NCBI GenBank assembly: GCA_964017125.1
Contig: OZ024902.1
Location: 103,338,307 to 103,402,306, forward strand
Direction of reading: 5' to 3'
Length of the DNA: 64,000 bases
Source: Flabesymbios commensalis
Lineage: Eukaryota; Annelida; Polychaeta; Terebellida; Flabelligeridae
In this document: piece after piece, positions 50,068 to 60,935 of the stretch
How the letters are laid out: each line of letters opens with the position of its first letter
Position numbering within the stretch: the first letter of the stretch is position 1
Position numbers and translations under genes: made by a program
The notes under the pieces: generated by a model
What the model saw: the letters and a program-made list of their open reading frames with translations, nothing else
Database searches by the model: none
What the model was told of the DNA's origin: nothing

Positions 50068-50617
50068 GTGAGTAAATCAAACGGTGTCTTATATGTTAGA
50101 ATCGAAAAGTAATTTATTAAGCTACTTAGCAGTTTGTATAATCGTTAATCACATTCATATGTTATTAAATTTAAAGCCAATATATTGTTATTTTAGCTTG
50201 TCGATTACTTGAGGATTTTTCTACACAATATTATAACCCTTAAAGCGCTAAATTAGATAATTTAAATTTTCCACCCCCTTGAAGTTTTGTCTCGCTACCG
50301 CGACCCACCACATTCAAGTGGGTGAAATTTAATCATATTTTTTTTAATTTAAGAGCACACAATTGCAAATATTGATGTTTAAGCACTTCCTTCCCACTAA
50401 CGAATTACAAGCTGTTTGGGGTTAACATTGTTAATGGTTCAACCCATGATTGACCAACAAAGACCATAGTTATCTCTGGTTGGGACAATAGCGGGCCAAC
50501 TTGTAATACTTTGAGTCACCGTTGTATCAAGGGCTTGTTTTATTTGCCCTGTGATGTAATGGTATTATTTGTTTTGTGTTGACGTCACTGACAGTGAGTT
50601 TGCGGTGTTTTTTGCAG
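50068..50617 (+). other. Intron 2 of the NCS gene (550 bp)
   Basis: GTGAGT at 50068 to GTGTTTTTTGCAG ending at 50617, phase 0. About a third of it (50233-50425) is a TTAA-type MITE with an internal hairpin built on CTTGAAG and CTTCAAG-like arms, so the pre-mRNA should fold locally there. The rest shows nothing recognisable. Confidence 0.88.
50233..50425. mobile_element. TTAA-type MITE, family A', inside NCS intron 2
   Basis: TATAACCCTTAAAGCGC at the left and TTTGGGGTTAA at the right, with a stem CACCCCCTTGAAG... / ...TTCAAGTGGGTG around GTCTCGCTACCGCGACC. Opposite orientation to the copy at 49495 and shorter. Confidence 0.75.
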
Positions 50618-50818
50618 GCTATTTACAACATGGTGGGCACCACGATATCAGACAATGACGAGGAGGATTCCCCCCAGTCACGCACCAAGGAGATCTTTAT
50701 CAAGATGGATGAGAACAAGGATGGAGTGTTATCACGAGAGGAGTTTATTAAGGGGTGCATGTCAGACTCTTTCTTATACCAAATGCTGACTGCTGACCAG
50801 TCGGGCATAGATCAGTGA
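50618..50818 (+). CDS. ncs-2: Neuronal calcium sensor, NCS-2 type: coding exon 3 (residues 129-194, stop)
   Basis: Starts AIYNMVG, the conserved continuation of the EF3 exit helix (hippocalcin has AIYKMV here), and ends with TGA at 50816-50818. EF4 loop is residues 159-170 (DENKDGVLSREE) with a complete ligand set (D, N, D, and Glu at 12). An acidic stretch, SDNDEEDSP at residues 139-147, precedes it, where family members also carry an acidic, variable linker. The C terminus, LLYQML-like then TADQSGIDQ, corresponds to the variable tail that occupies the hydrophobic pocket and tunes target choice. Total protein is 37 + 91 + 66 = 194 residues, the normal family size (about 190-195). Nothing is truncated or frameshifted. 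Confidence 0.95.
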   Translation, partial: AIYNMVGTTISDNDEEDSPQSRTKEIFIKMDENKDGVLSREEFIKGCMSDSFLYQMLTADQSGIDQ

Positions 50819-50937
50819 ACAGACCCCCTGCCACCCAGACCACCTCTAATTCTGGACAATGTTTCTCATTCCTAGGGTGTATCGCCATGGCAACTCGTCA
50901 GTCCTCACCCAGCATGTGATTGGTGGATGTCGGGCGG

Positions 50938-51046
50938 CCCAGCAAACACGAGACGCTGGGCCAATGTTGGGTTGAAGTTGAGCCAGCGTCGCAGACGCTG
51001 GCCCAACATTAACCCAACATTGGTTCAACGTTTCGTGTTAACTGGG
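50938..51046. mobile_element. CAGCAAAC-family palindrome inside the NCS 3' UTR (full)
   Basis: One of the best-preserved copies: CCCAGCAAACACGAGACG at the left, CGTTTCGTGTTAACTGGG at the right, with arms CCAATGTTGGGTTGAAGTTG / ATTAACCCAACATTGG and a GCGTCGCAGACGC core. It lies 120 bp after the NCS stop codon, so it should be transcribed and would form an RNA stem of about 50 bp. Confidence 0.88.
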
Positions 51047-51501
51047 GGCGGGTCAGAGATCCTTATCCACCTTCGCTCACACCTCACCTTGCAGTGCCAG
51101 TCCAGCAGGGGCCTGCCTTTAATCCGGGTCAGATCACCCCTTTTGACCGTTGCCATGGCAGCCCGTCTAATGATACGCGGACACATCTTTTATTCCACTG
51201 TGCACAGGAGGCCACCACGGTAGCGGTGGCTGTGGGACATCACCCAACAGCACGCTCACCGTGTGGCGCTACCAGCATTACCCCTGAAATCACTGCGGCG
51301 ATACGGAAGATGGGTGGACTGTCTACAGATTGTGATGTGGTGACAGAGAGCGGGACTATCTCTCACAGATACTCTACACATGACAGCTCTTATCCAAATA
51401 AGGATCACACCGGATCCTGTGCTTTATCAGTGGTTTTAAGATGTATTCTGCATAATAGATAATTTGTGATGTAAATATTTTGCTTTTTTGAATTTACAAA
51501 T

Positions 51502-51507
51502 ATTAAA
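51502..51507 (+). terminator. Candidate polyadenylation signal ATTAAA
   Basis: ATTAAA within AAATATTAAATTATTC, followed about 10-20 bp later by a T-rich stretch (TTCTCTTTTAG). It is the first plausible signal downstream of the NCS stop, but the hexamer is common in AT-rich DNA. Confidence 0.3.
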
Positions 51508-51525
51508 TTATTCTCTTTTAGTTGT

Positions 51526-52334
51526 TATTGGACACAGCAGATTTTAGATTTAACTGAAGCACAATATATGATTACAAGATGATATTGTCATGATGTTTGT
51601 ACATTTAGTCAGTTATGGCTTATGATGATGACATGCTTGCCTTCAGCTCTGAGGACTCAATTATCATAGTCTGTTTGCTGTCCTCACCTCCAACACCTAG
51701 GGACATTGCCCTGATTACTTATCTGGAAATACTCAGAAACGGGGACGTGCAACATAGACTTAATACATACATGTATGCCTGTTTTTTGGCACATGTAAAA
51801 AATTGAAACAATGGCTTGAAAATGAAAAAAATGCTATATACTTCATGGAACTTATTATAAAAGAATGCGACAGTATTTCCAACAAAGAATGTTCTAACGA
51901 AAAATCAACATAGACCTACAAAATATTTTTAAAATATTTTTTTAATTATGACTGAGACACATTTTCTTACCGACACAGAGAACCTGAAGGACTAACACTA
52001 GGACATCGTGATTTGATGATATTTGGTGTAGACTACACCTGCAGGGTGGGAATCAATTTGTAACGAAGCTCCACATTCATTGGGGTTTTCTTATCATTAA
52101 AGAAGAAATATTTCGCTAATCAATTCAAGTTCGATTTGCACTTGGCGAAAATTGTGTAGCTTTTTCGCTATGCTATCCAGAACAAATTGGACTGTACTAT
52201 TTCAAGCTTATATTTCACATATTGATAAGTCAATTGAGTCATCTAAGGTATGTCTCTCTCGGAGATTGTTAGAATACATTTACTTGCCTGTGTCGTTCTA
52301 TAGAAATTAAAGGGTTTATCTTCAGAAACTCTAC
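51526..52334. other. Downstream flank of the NCS gene, no feature recognised
   Basis: AT-rich sequence; a short frame at 51615-51806 has no recognisable similarity. Confidence 0.4.
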
Positions 52335-52507
52335 ACATTGACCCAGTTGTGGCTCAACGTCTGATGCGTCTCGGTCCAATCTTGATCCACTATTATGTCT
52401 AGTAATCTGTCACTGTCCTTTGAATTGTAATAGACCATATCTTCTCATGGGACTCCATTTAAATCAGTCTTTATGAGCACCACATTACAATTTTAAATAA
52501 TATATGG

Positions 52508-52620
52508 TAGTCCAAGCAAACACGAGGCGTTCAGCAATGTTGGTTTAACGTTGGCCCACCGTCTTTAACGTTGTCCCAACGTTAAACCAACATTGGTCCT
52601 CCTCGTGTTTTCTGGGACTA
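52508..52620. mobile_element. CAGCAAAC-family palindrome (full)
   Basis: TAGTCCAAGCAAACACGAGG and CCTCGTGTTTTCTGGGACTA are inverse copies, and the inner arms TTGGTTTAACGTTGGCCC / GTCCCAACGTTAAACCAA match closely. Pairing extends to the outermost TAGTCC/GGACTA, which hints at a true terminus a few bases beyond CCAGC. Confidence 0.88.
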
Positions 52621-53382
52621 CAGCGCGTTTGCTAAGAAGATCATTTTAGAAAGATTTTGCGTTGAGATCATACTAGTCGATGTGTGATGTTTTTAAATAT
52701 CTCCAATTTTACAGCTCTTACGGGGTAAATCTTTAACGTACTCAGTAGTTTCCGTTGCATTTAGCGCCCAGAGTAGAGGTATTTTTGAACTCCCCTCCCT
52801 ATTATTTCTTCTCGATAAAACATATAGCCTTGCGTTAAGTTTGGGTAAATCTACCACGTAGCGTCACTAGCGTGCAAGTAAACATCCTTGGTGATATCTA
52901 CCATTTATTTTCAAACCTCTGTAATTGCCGGCGGACAGGGATGTAGAACAAAAAGAAAGCGAAAACCACAAGTTATTAGTATTACACGAAATAAAACCCA
53001 TTTCAAAATGTTGAATATTACCAAGGAGGGTGTATATTCGTTCATCCCCACATATTATCATTCAATTTACTGCTGACCTGCACGTCCATTATTATGTGGT
53101 ACAATATATTGTCTCTATTATAAAGATATTGATATCTATTTTATTACGTGTTTAAATCACGGGCAAGCTCGTCACTAGTTTGATATCTTTATTAACACCA
53201 AGCTTTCATTGTTCACTTGGTCGTCATTTATTTATCCAATGAATTCACGAGCATCGTTTTATTATTGTCATGATCTTGATAATTCAACCTTTGTGCGGGA
53301 CTGTTCCACCGGAATTTTTTTATTCAAACATATAAAGCAATTATTTGTAATTACTAAAATAACCTAGTCTGAAAAAACATGT

Positions 53383-53453
53383 CCTTTCCAGTAAGCATTT
53401 GTGCCGAAAAGTAACGTCAAGCAATAATTTACTACTACTACCTTTCCAGTAAG
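53383..53453 (+). mobile_element. 45-bp 5'-truncated retroposon with 13-bp target-site duplication
   Basis: CCTTTCCAGTAAG occurs at 53383-53395 and again at 53441-53453. Between them are 45 bp, TTGTGCCGAAAAGTAACGTC...ATTTACTACTACTA, matching the 3' end of the repeat at 36650-36694. Perfect 13-bp repeats plus a simple-repeat tail are the mark of target-primed reverse transcription. Confidence 0.8.
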
Positions 53454-53908
53454 ACCTGTAGCAACAAAGGTTAATCACACCGTTCTATCTGGTACACTAC
53501 ACCAATCTATTCTTGTATCAAATCGAAATAAATAGATAGCTTTTTGTAAAATGGGAACAACAAACAATCACTGTAATATCGACGTGCGCACTTTCCTCTC
53601 CTATACGGTCATACCTATTCTGGCTAAATGTTGGGCTAACGTCTGCTATGTTGTCCCAACCTTGAGCCATCGCTAGGCATCTTTTCTCTCCCGGACGCGT
53701 CTGTTGTCTGGTGTATTCACTACTTTCTGATTTACCACATTGTCTCTACAGAATTACCAGTAGTCTGCTTAACAATCATTTTCTACTCCATTGTATCTAC
53801 ATTTATCATTATAAAAATAAATGAACTATTAGGGTCTACATGTGTTATGTGTTCTGTATGTCGCCTCACAATGAGCCATCATTAGCCCGACTTTTAATTT
53901 TGTATTAA

Positions 53909-54292
53909 AACAGGCGGGCTATTGCAATTGAAGTTTGGCGGCGTCGGCGTTGCATTTACTTGTGGGCACGATAACTTGAAAAGTTTTTCATGTATCCTTC
54001 TGAAATTTGTTCTGTATGCTGCTAGTAACCAGTTTAAGGACAAGTTCAAAAAATGGCGAGAAAAAAATTAAAATGGCGATTTATTGTGATTTTTCGCATT
54101 TCACGTCAATAATTTTAAATAGTGGGTGCGATAACTTCAAGAAGTGTTTCATGTATCCTGCTCAAATTTTGTATGCATTTCACTAATAACCAGTTATTGG
54201 AAAAGTTCAATAATGGCTGAAAAACATTCTAAATGGCTGATTTATTGCGATTTTTCCCATTTTACGTCAAGGGCTCCATGCAATAGCCTGTT
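53909..54292. mobile_element. Element with AACAGGCGGGCTATTGCA / TGCAATAGCCTGTT ends
   Basis: Two related about 190-bp halves, each with a GATAACTT segment (53969 and 54131), TTTCATGTATCCT, AACCAGTTA-like and AAATGGC.GATTTATTG. Inverted ends flank it. The TGTGGGCACGATAACTT word recurs at 62508. Confidence 0.65.
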
Positions 54293-54894
54293 AAGCGCCA
54301 TTAAAAGGTTCTTGCTGATAACGACGGATTTGAGGTGCTGAGGTAGGGAAGATTATTGTGTAAAAAAAAATTTCATTATAAAAACTGTTAAGTGCGTTTA
54401 CCAGTAAATATTACTAAATAACATGTAGCAAATCCTACCGGTAAGCTCACTTAACATGTACTTGCAAATAGTAAAATCACAAATCAGAAATGGTAAGCTC
54501 CGTTAACATGATTTTACAAATATCAACAATATTAATTTTCAATGTGCAAAAGTATTCAGATAAATGGTTGTGAAGTCACTGTTTCACAGATATCTAATCG
54601 ATATCCATGATTTCTGGAAAAAATTGCATAAACCAATAAAATGGTAATGTCATTTACCATAAAATATTGTGATATTAAACTATTGGCAAATACCAGTTGA
54701 CAAACTTTGAAAATGTGCACAAGGCATGCTGGGAGTCTTAGATATGATTACTAAACTTACTTCACCAATATTATTGATAAACAAACTTATTTTACGCGGA
54801 ATCTCTTAAAGGGAAAAAAATATTGAACTTAAACTTTGAAGTCGTTTTTCTCAAAACTATGAAACATGCACTTAACAGGTTTTTGCACGGAGCC
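54271..54894. mobile_element. Possible element ending in GGGCTCC.TGCA / TGCACGGAGCC
   Basis: GGGCTCCATGCAATAGCCTGTTAAG (positions 54271-54295) and the inverse CTTAACAGGTTTTTGCACGG AGCC (54871-54894) bracket 600 bp of AT-rich sequence with GGTAAGCTC.CTTAACATG repeated near 54440 and 54490. Shares its left end with the right end of the previous element. Confidence 0.45.
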
Positions 54895-55360
54895 ATTCAG
54901 TTTTTCTGAACTTTTTTTCTTACTGAACTTTTTTTGAGCACATGATAGGGATCTCGCCAAACGGCGATCAATTCATGAAGTTGGACAAAACAAATTGCGA
55001 CAATTTAATGACAAAAATTGACGTACTCTGCGATCAGAGAAGTGAAAAAGTCATTGGCGAAAGGGGAGAACATTTGTGTGACTCACGTTTAAAAGTAATA
55101 AAATAATAAAATGTGATGCATGTGTTCGTTTTCCTTGCATAATTATTATCTGACGCGACTTTAGTTATGTTATTTCTGGTATATTTTGTAATAAATCGCG
55201 ATAATTTACGTTAAACCACAGTAGTTTTCCATTGAATTATAGATGCGACAACATTTACTCGATCGTTTCTGCTGAGTAATTGAAGTCGCATGGGATGGTT
55301 ATCTGTTTGAATTAATGCAATTAAAATTACCCCGTGATTTTTAAACTACTTTTAAACTAC

Positions 55361-57686
55361 TTTTTTTGCCTCTTCTTTTGCCTATAACTTTGTAAAAAAA
55401 AAGCTAGGATAACAATTGTTGGTATGTGGGTTACTTCTAGGTGGATAATGGACAAGTTAAAATATTTTTAATCTGAATTTAAAATGCAAGGTCGCAGAGG
55501 AGAAAATGATGATGTTACGGCGTTGGGCCGTCCGTAAACAATTCGTTTCCGGAGCATATATCTGAAAGTACTTGTCCGATTGTCTTCAAATTTTACACAC
55601 AACACCCCTAGGGGGTCTAGTTGTGCCTTTTGGGGTATTTGAACTTTGACCTACTTCTGGTTCAGAACTACGACCTATTTAGACGTTTTGACGCGCACTT
55701 CGTTTCCGGAGCAGATCTCGAAAAGTACTGGGCCGATGACAGTCATATTGCACATACATGTTCTCTAAGGTCCCTAGTTGTGCCTTTTCAGGTTTTTGGA
55801 CCTTGACCTTGAAGTTGACCCAGCACTTTGACCTAATTTATAACATCGGTAAATCCGACTGAAAGATTTTGCGGAATATCATGAAAACTGCTCAAGATAG
55901 CTACACCATTACTATAAAACAAATTGTGAGGTTTCAGTAGAGGATACATCTTGAAAAATTACAAGTCGATAAAATTAAAAATGGCCGCCTATCGGCCATT
56001 ATTCACCTCGACAGGCCTGATATTGCGGAATATCATGAAAACCGCTCAAGATATCTACACCATTACTATAAAACAAATTGTAAGGTTTCAGGAGAGGATG
56101 CATTTTGAAAAAAATCAACTCGTCAAAGTTCAAAATGGCCGCCAATCGGCCATTATTCACTTTCCCATGGCCGTTATTTGGTAAACCGTGCTAGATGGCT
56201 AGACTATTACTATAAAACAAAATGTGTGATTTCAGGAGAGAATGCATCTTGAAAAAATTCGACTCGATTAAATTCAAAATGGCCGCTTATCAGCCATTAT
56301 TCACTTTCACATGGCCGATATTCGGTCAACCGTGCTAGATGGCTAGACCATTACTATAAACGAAATGTGAGATTTCAGATGAGGATGCATCTTGAAAAAA
56401 ATTGACTTGATCAAATTCAAAATGACCGCCTTTTCGGCCATTATTCATTTTCACATGGCTGATATTTGGTAAACTGTGCTAGATGGCTAGACCATTACCT
56501 GATTACTATAAAACAAAGTGTGAGTTTTCGGGGGAGGATGCACCCTGAAAATTTTTAACTTACGAATTCAAAATGGCCGACAATCAGCATTATTTACCTC
56601 GATAGACTTTTTCGGGAGAGGATGCCTTTTAAAAACTTTCGACTCAATCGAATTCAAAATGGCCGTCTATCGGCCACTATTTACTTTCACATTGCTGATA
56701 TTTGGTAAACCGTGTTAGATAGCTGGACCATTACTATAAAACAAAATGTGAGATTACAAGAGAGGATGCATCCTGAAAAAAATTGACTCGATCAAATTCA
56801 AAATGGCCGCCTATCGGCCATTATTCACTTTCACATAGCCGTTATTTGGTAACCGTACTAGATGGCTAGACCATTACTGTAAAACAAAATGTGAGATTTC
56901 AGGAGAGGATGCATCTTGAAAATTTTTGAGGCCAAATTCAAAATGGCCTCCTATCGGCCTTTATTCACTTTTACATGGGCGACATTTGGTAAACCGTGCT
57001 AGATGGCTAGACCATTACTATAGAATAAAATGTGAGATTTCAGCTGAGGATGCATCTTGGAAAATTTCGACTTGATCAAATTTAAAATGGCCGCCTTTAG
57101 GCCATTATTCACTTTCACATGGCCGATATTTGGTAAACCGTGCTAGATAGCTAGAAGATTACTATAGAATGAAATGTGAGATTTCAGCTGAGGATGCATC
57201 TTGAAAAATTCTGACTCGATCAAATTCAAAATGGCCCCCTATCGGCCATTATTTACTTTCACATGCCCAATATTTTGCAAACAGTGTTAGATTTTAGTCC
57301 ATTACTATAAAACAAAATTTGAGGTTTCGGGGGAGGATGCACCCTCAGTTTTTAACTAGTTTATATCGAATTCAAAATGACCGTAAATCATCTATTAGTT
57401 ATCTCGATTGGCCTGATATCGGGTAAACCGTGCCAGATAGGTAGACCATTACTGGGATTACTGGATTACTGGGATTACTGATTAGGATCATTAATTTCAA
57501 TGGAGGTTTGCAATCTCTGACAGACTGTCTAGTTCTTATCTTACTCTTAGACTGGGCTTCTTAGACCTAGTTGTCTTGCGTCTTGATTTTTAACCTAACC
57601 TAGGACTACATTAATAACCCTACACAAAATTGCTTAAATCAAATTCTAATTCGTAGCAGGAGCTCCTGGACTTCTGTAGTCTTGTT
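55361..57686 (+). mobile_element. Element with 144-bp tandem units, copy 2 (left end missing)
   Basis: Same order as copy 1 from TTGCCTCTTCTTTTGCCTAT onward, same orientation, with fewer of the near-identical central units and an extra stretch with TACTGGGATTACTGGATTAC near 57455. Ends CAGGAGCTCCTGGACTTCTG. The AGCTCCCGCC start seen in copy 1 is absent. Confidence 0.85.
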
Positions 57687-58131
57687 TTTTTACTATAAAC
57701 CACGGTTATAGACCAGGTTTATATTTGTAAATACTGTTTATATCAGCTATGAACACGGATTACATTTTAAATTTCGTTCAAACCCTAGTTTTAATTTAAA
57801 CGGAATACCTCTTCCTCCGAATACGGTTCAAAGAGTGCCACCTGGTGAGTGGCGGCTGTTAATTTCATACTTGAATCGGTCTACACATTGAAAAGCAATG
57901 ATAGATCTGAGATCAATTCACAGTAGTTTGTACCCTGATGACATCGCAAGGTTCTGACACAGTGACCTCCTTTTTTAAATGTAATATTCCTAATACGATC
58001 AAAAGTTTACGCCTGATGAAAATGGACTAGTTTTCGTAGGCACTTGAAATATTCGTCTCAATTTCATGGCATCCGAGTTTTTTCGTAGGCAGCGCGAGTT
58101 TTGTTTTTACACAGCTGCCTGTGGAAACAAA

Positions 58132-58192
58132 ATGGCGGCCAGTGTGACTGGGCTTCGCGCAGTAAATGAGTTAGGCGGCCCAGTCATACCAG
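58132..58192 (+). CDS. Tentative first coding exon of an unidentified gene
   Basis: ATG in the context AACAAAATGGCGG opens 20 codons (MAASVTGLRAVNELGGPVIP) and runs straight into CAG|GTAAGT, a consensus donor, leaving phase 1. The stretch is GC-rich compared with its surroundings, as first exons often are. I do not recognise the peptide and see no matching second exon before the window ends. Against it: GTGTGACTGGGC and the later GCCCAGTCATAC are near inverse copies of each other, so this could be another small fold-back element with a chance donor. Confidence 0.3.
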
Positions 58193-58324
58193 GTAAGTAG
58201 TTTGCTGATAGCAGCGGACTTCAGCATAAATTTTCAAGAGTCAGCGGCTCCTTTCATTGATAGTCATTTGAAAGATATTGTACCAGAGTATAACCTGGGG
58301 AATTACCTAGAGCAACAAGTCTCT

Positions 58325-58564
58325 CAACCCTTTAAAGCGCTGAAATATGTTTGTATAAACCATGGAGACCAAAGGATTATTTCAATATGAAATCATCATA
58401 AATGTCTTAGTTAGCTCTGTCTGCTTCATTTGAATAACTGTTATGGGTATGCCGCCATTCTAAATTTCTTTCAATGCGGGGATCGACTGTGCACGTCAGA
58501 ATCTGACGTCTATATACACGTCAGATTCTGATGTCCAAGTCGGTCTCTGCACTGAATGGGTTAG
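58325..58564. mobile_element. TTAA-type MITE, family B (inverted)
   Basis: CAACCCTTTAAAGCGCTGAA at the left; right side GGGGATCGACTGTGCACGTC with stem CACGTCAGAATCTGACGT/ACGTCAGATTCTGATGT, and TGAATGGGTTAGAG at the end. Confidence 0.8.
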
Positions 58565-58756
58565 AGGGCTTGCCCACTCCAATACTTTTAGTTTAGATGT
58601 CTTCACCAGGTGGCGTTTATCTTTACAATCTCTGTAACGCGCGCGATGCTTTCTGGGTATAAACTTATCCCGTTAATAGTTCACAGTGTGACCACGACTT
58701 TAGCCGTAACTGAGGTGGTCATAACACGGCTGAACTAGTGATAGCTTACACATCTA

Positions 58757-58855
58757 CCTCTATCGTCCCCACTACATGTGTATGTAAGCTACATATCAGA
58801 CCCATAGTGGGTCTGATATGTAGCTTCCATACACATGCAGTGGGGACGATAGAGG
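58757..58855. repeat. Long hairpin, CCTCTATCGTCCCCACT arms
   Basis: About 48-bp arms: CCTCTATCGTCCCCACTACA at the left and TGCAGTGGGGACGATAGAGG at the right. The inner arms TAAGCTACATATCAGACCCA / TGGGTCTGATATGTAGCTT meet at TAG. Confidence 0.9.
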
Positions 58856-60935
58856 GCAACCCATGTCACCGTGTTCCCCCCTCGCAGGCTCCGTATCGCT
58901 ACGTTGATCGGAGCAAGGATGCAGGAACACCTGTATAGTGAAGGCATCCATAATCATATATGCCAGTGTAGCCCATCCTGTCATAATACACCCTTTTCAA
59001 TAACAACACGCCACACAGTGACCAACGTTGAGCTGTTTTAATCAGACAACTGTTACACACTTTTCAATGACAACACGCCACACAGTGAACAACACGGAAC
59101 TGTTTTAATCAGACAACTGTTCACGCGCAAACTCAAGGCATGTTTCTGTGATTGCTCCTCTTCTGAAATGTCCAGCAAGGGCTCTTCGGATAATACAAAC
59201 ATTTTGCAATCGCTTTCCTCAACTCTCTTGCACATGAGTATCCCCAACTGCAATATGAAAGTGACTGTCGATCAGAATAATATACATTATACCATCAATC
59301 ATAAATGAGATTTTTCAAACTGATGTTGAGATTAGTAATGTGATTTAAAAACGTTTTGAGCAGTGTGAGATCAGTGTCTAATATTCGGTTCATCAGCAAA
59401 AGTCTTGAACAGAACGCTGTGAAGTAGCTCAAGAATACCCCAAAGGAAGGTACACATTTAAAGGGACGGTGCACATTTAATTACTTACCGGTATATCAAT
59501 GAACTACTTATGTGGATGACATGTTAACGTCACTGTCATTGTCATTTATGATTCAATTAAAAACGCATTTGTTTCTAAAGTGCTGCTTCTAATGCAAATA
59601 ACTATCACTGAATATTCAAGATAAAGAAAAACATTTTAAAATTCATTTACATGCACATACTTCTAAACAATTTTTGTTTTCATTTTATTATTGTTAAACG
59701 TCCCCATTGGAATATATCGGGAATACCATGCTATCTATGCAATTTATCATAGCATAATCCATCATACTTGAGTGCAGTAATAATGTACAATCTTGTTCTT
59801 GGTTTTGTTATTTAATAGTATAGCTTCCCTGATACGAGGGGCTAAATGAGTTGTGTGCTGCTCTTGGCGTAAACTATATTGGCATCTGTATTCTTGCAAG
59901 TGAGGCCAAATCGTCATAACAGCAATATAGGCGTAACTAATCATAATTACACAGTGTCATATAATCATTCATTCTCGTCATATGCACTAGATAATACAAT
60001 ACAGTATGATGTTTTGTTATCAGTATATACCAGAAGATACATTAAACACTTATTTATGAGTATACCAATGACAGGTAATCCATGTAAGGTCAAAAGTCAA
60101 GATACGCTAACAGGTATAGTTCTAAAATGTTACGACTCGCAAATTTTGTGTATGAGTTGGACTAATCATTGCATGGAAACTTATGATATTTCAAAATGGA
60201 ATGATTTTTCATATTCCTCGATAAATAAAGCATTATTTATTAATAAACATTCGTTACATTTATTTTCTATTATTGACGATTAAAGACGGAACTAGAAAAT
60301 GAAGTGTTAAACTTTTTTGAATACAATTTTAATGTAGACTTTTTTGTGCATCACGAAGGAAATGTTCATATTTTTACATGACAAAGAATTAAAATGTTTC
60401 GATTTTGCTTGCATTAGTGTTTTCGTTATGCTCGTCGTTTTCATGTTTCTATGGCTCAATCAGAGAATGGCCGCAGAGTATTCATTCGTTCAGTTCAGAG
60501 TGGTGTTGTGACAAATTTAAACAAAGTTTATCATTTCCTGTGGTAATTTTTTTTCATGCACAAGTCGCTTTTCATAAAAGGTATGGTTATTACGATAAAG
60601 TTATCACTCGATCCAATTCAGATAAAATTTGAGTGTCGTTCATAACTGAGCGTTTTTTTTATCATAATTATACAAAACAACCTTTGCAAGCACACGAACC
60701 TCGGATTTAATTATCACTGATTATATTATCTACAAGTAACAAATATGTTAAGCACAATATTTTTATAGTATGGCTAACATTTCACTAAGTGGATTATTCC
60801 AACGCATATTTTCTGTAGATTGAATGGAAATCATAAATGCGATTCCGTGATTGTTCCGTATCAAAACGCTTCAAATTGAGCTTGGAAGATCGGTGTAATT
60901 ACACAGTCGTGATGGATTATAACGCATATTGCAAT
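58856..60935. other. No gene recognised
   Basis: A 134-codon plus-strand frame (59879-60283) is AT-rich, has no motif I know and no clear splice sites. The rest is AT-rich. Confidence 0.45.
59000..59122. repeat. About 64-bp direct repeat, two units
   Basis: CTTTTCAATAACAACACGCC...CAACTGTTACACA and CTTTTCAATGACAACACGCC...CAACTGTTCACG, near-identical. Confidence 0.85.

Larger units (their letters stand above)
50819..51525 (+). other. 3' UTR of the NCS gene (end uncertain)
   Basis: Follows the stop codon. It contains a full-length CAGCAAAC-family palindrome at 50938-51046, then GC-richer unique sequence to about 51440 and an AT-rich stretch with a possible polyadenylation signal, ATTAAA, at 51502. 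The open frames here (for example 51094-51462) have no family resemblance and look like chance. The true 3' end needs transcript data. Confidence 0.5.
52335..53685. mobile_element. CAGCAAAC-family remnants at 52335-52405 and 53620-53690
   Basis: GTGGCTCAACGTCTGATGCG...GGTCCAATCTTG and GGCTAAATGTTGGGCTAACG...TTGTCCCAACCTTGAGCC: core arms kept, ends lost. Confidence 0.45.

Noticed and set aside
51094-51462. 122-codon frame after the NCS stop
   Set aside because: Lies in the 3' UTR; no family resemblance, overlaps another open frame on the same strand.
58132-58160. Reading the AAAATGGCGGCC stretch as part of the 144-bp array (AAAATGGCCGCC)
   Set aside because: Only a dozen bases match and the rest of the unit is absent, so the resemblance is probably accidental. 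It still lowers confidence in the exon call.
59879-60283. 134-codon plus-strand open frame
   Set aside because: AT-rich, no recognised motif, no clear initiation context or splice sites.
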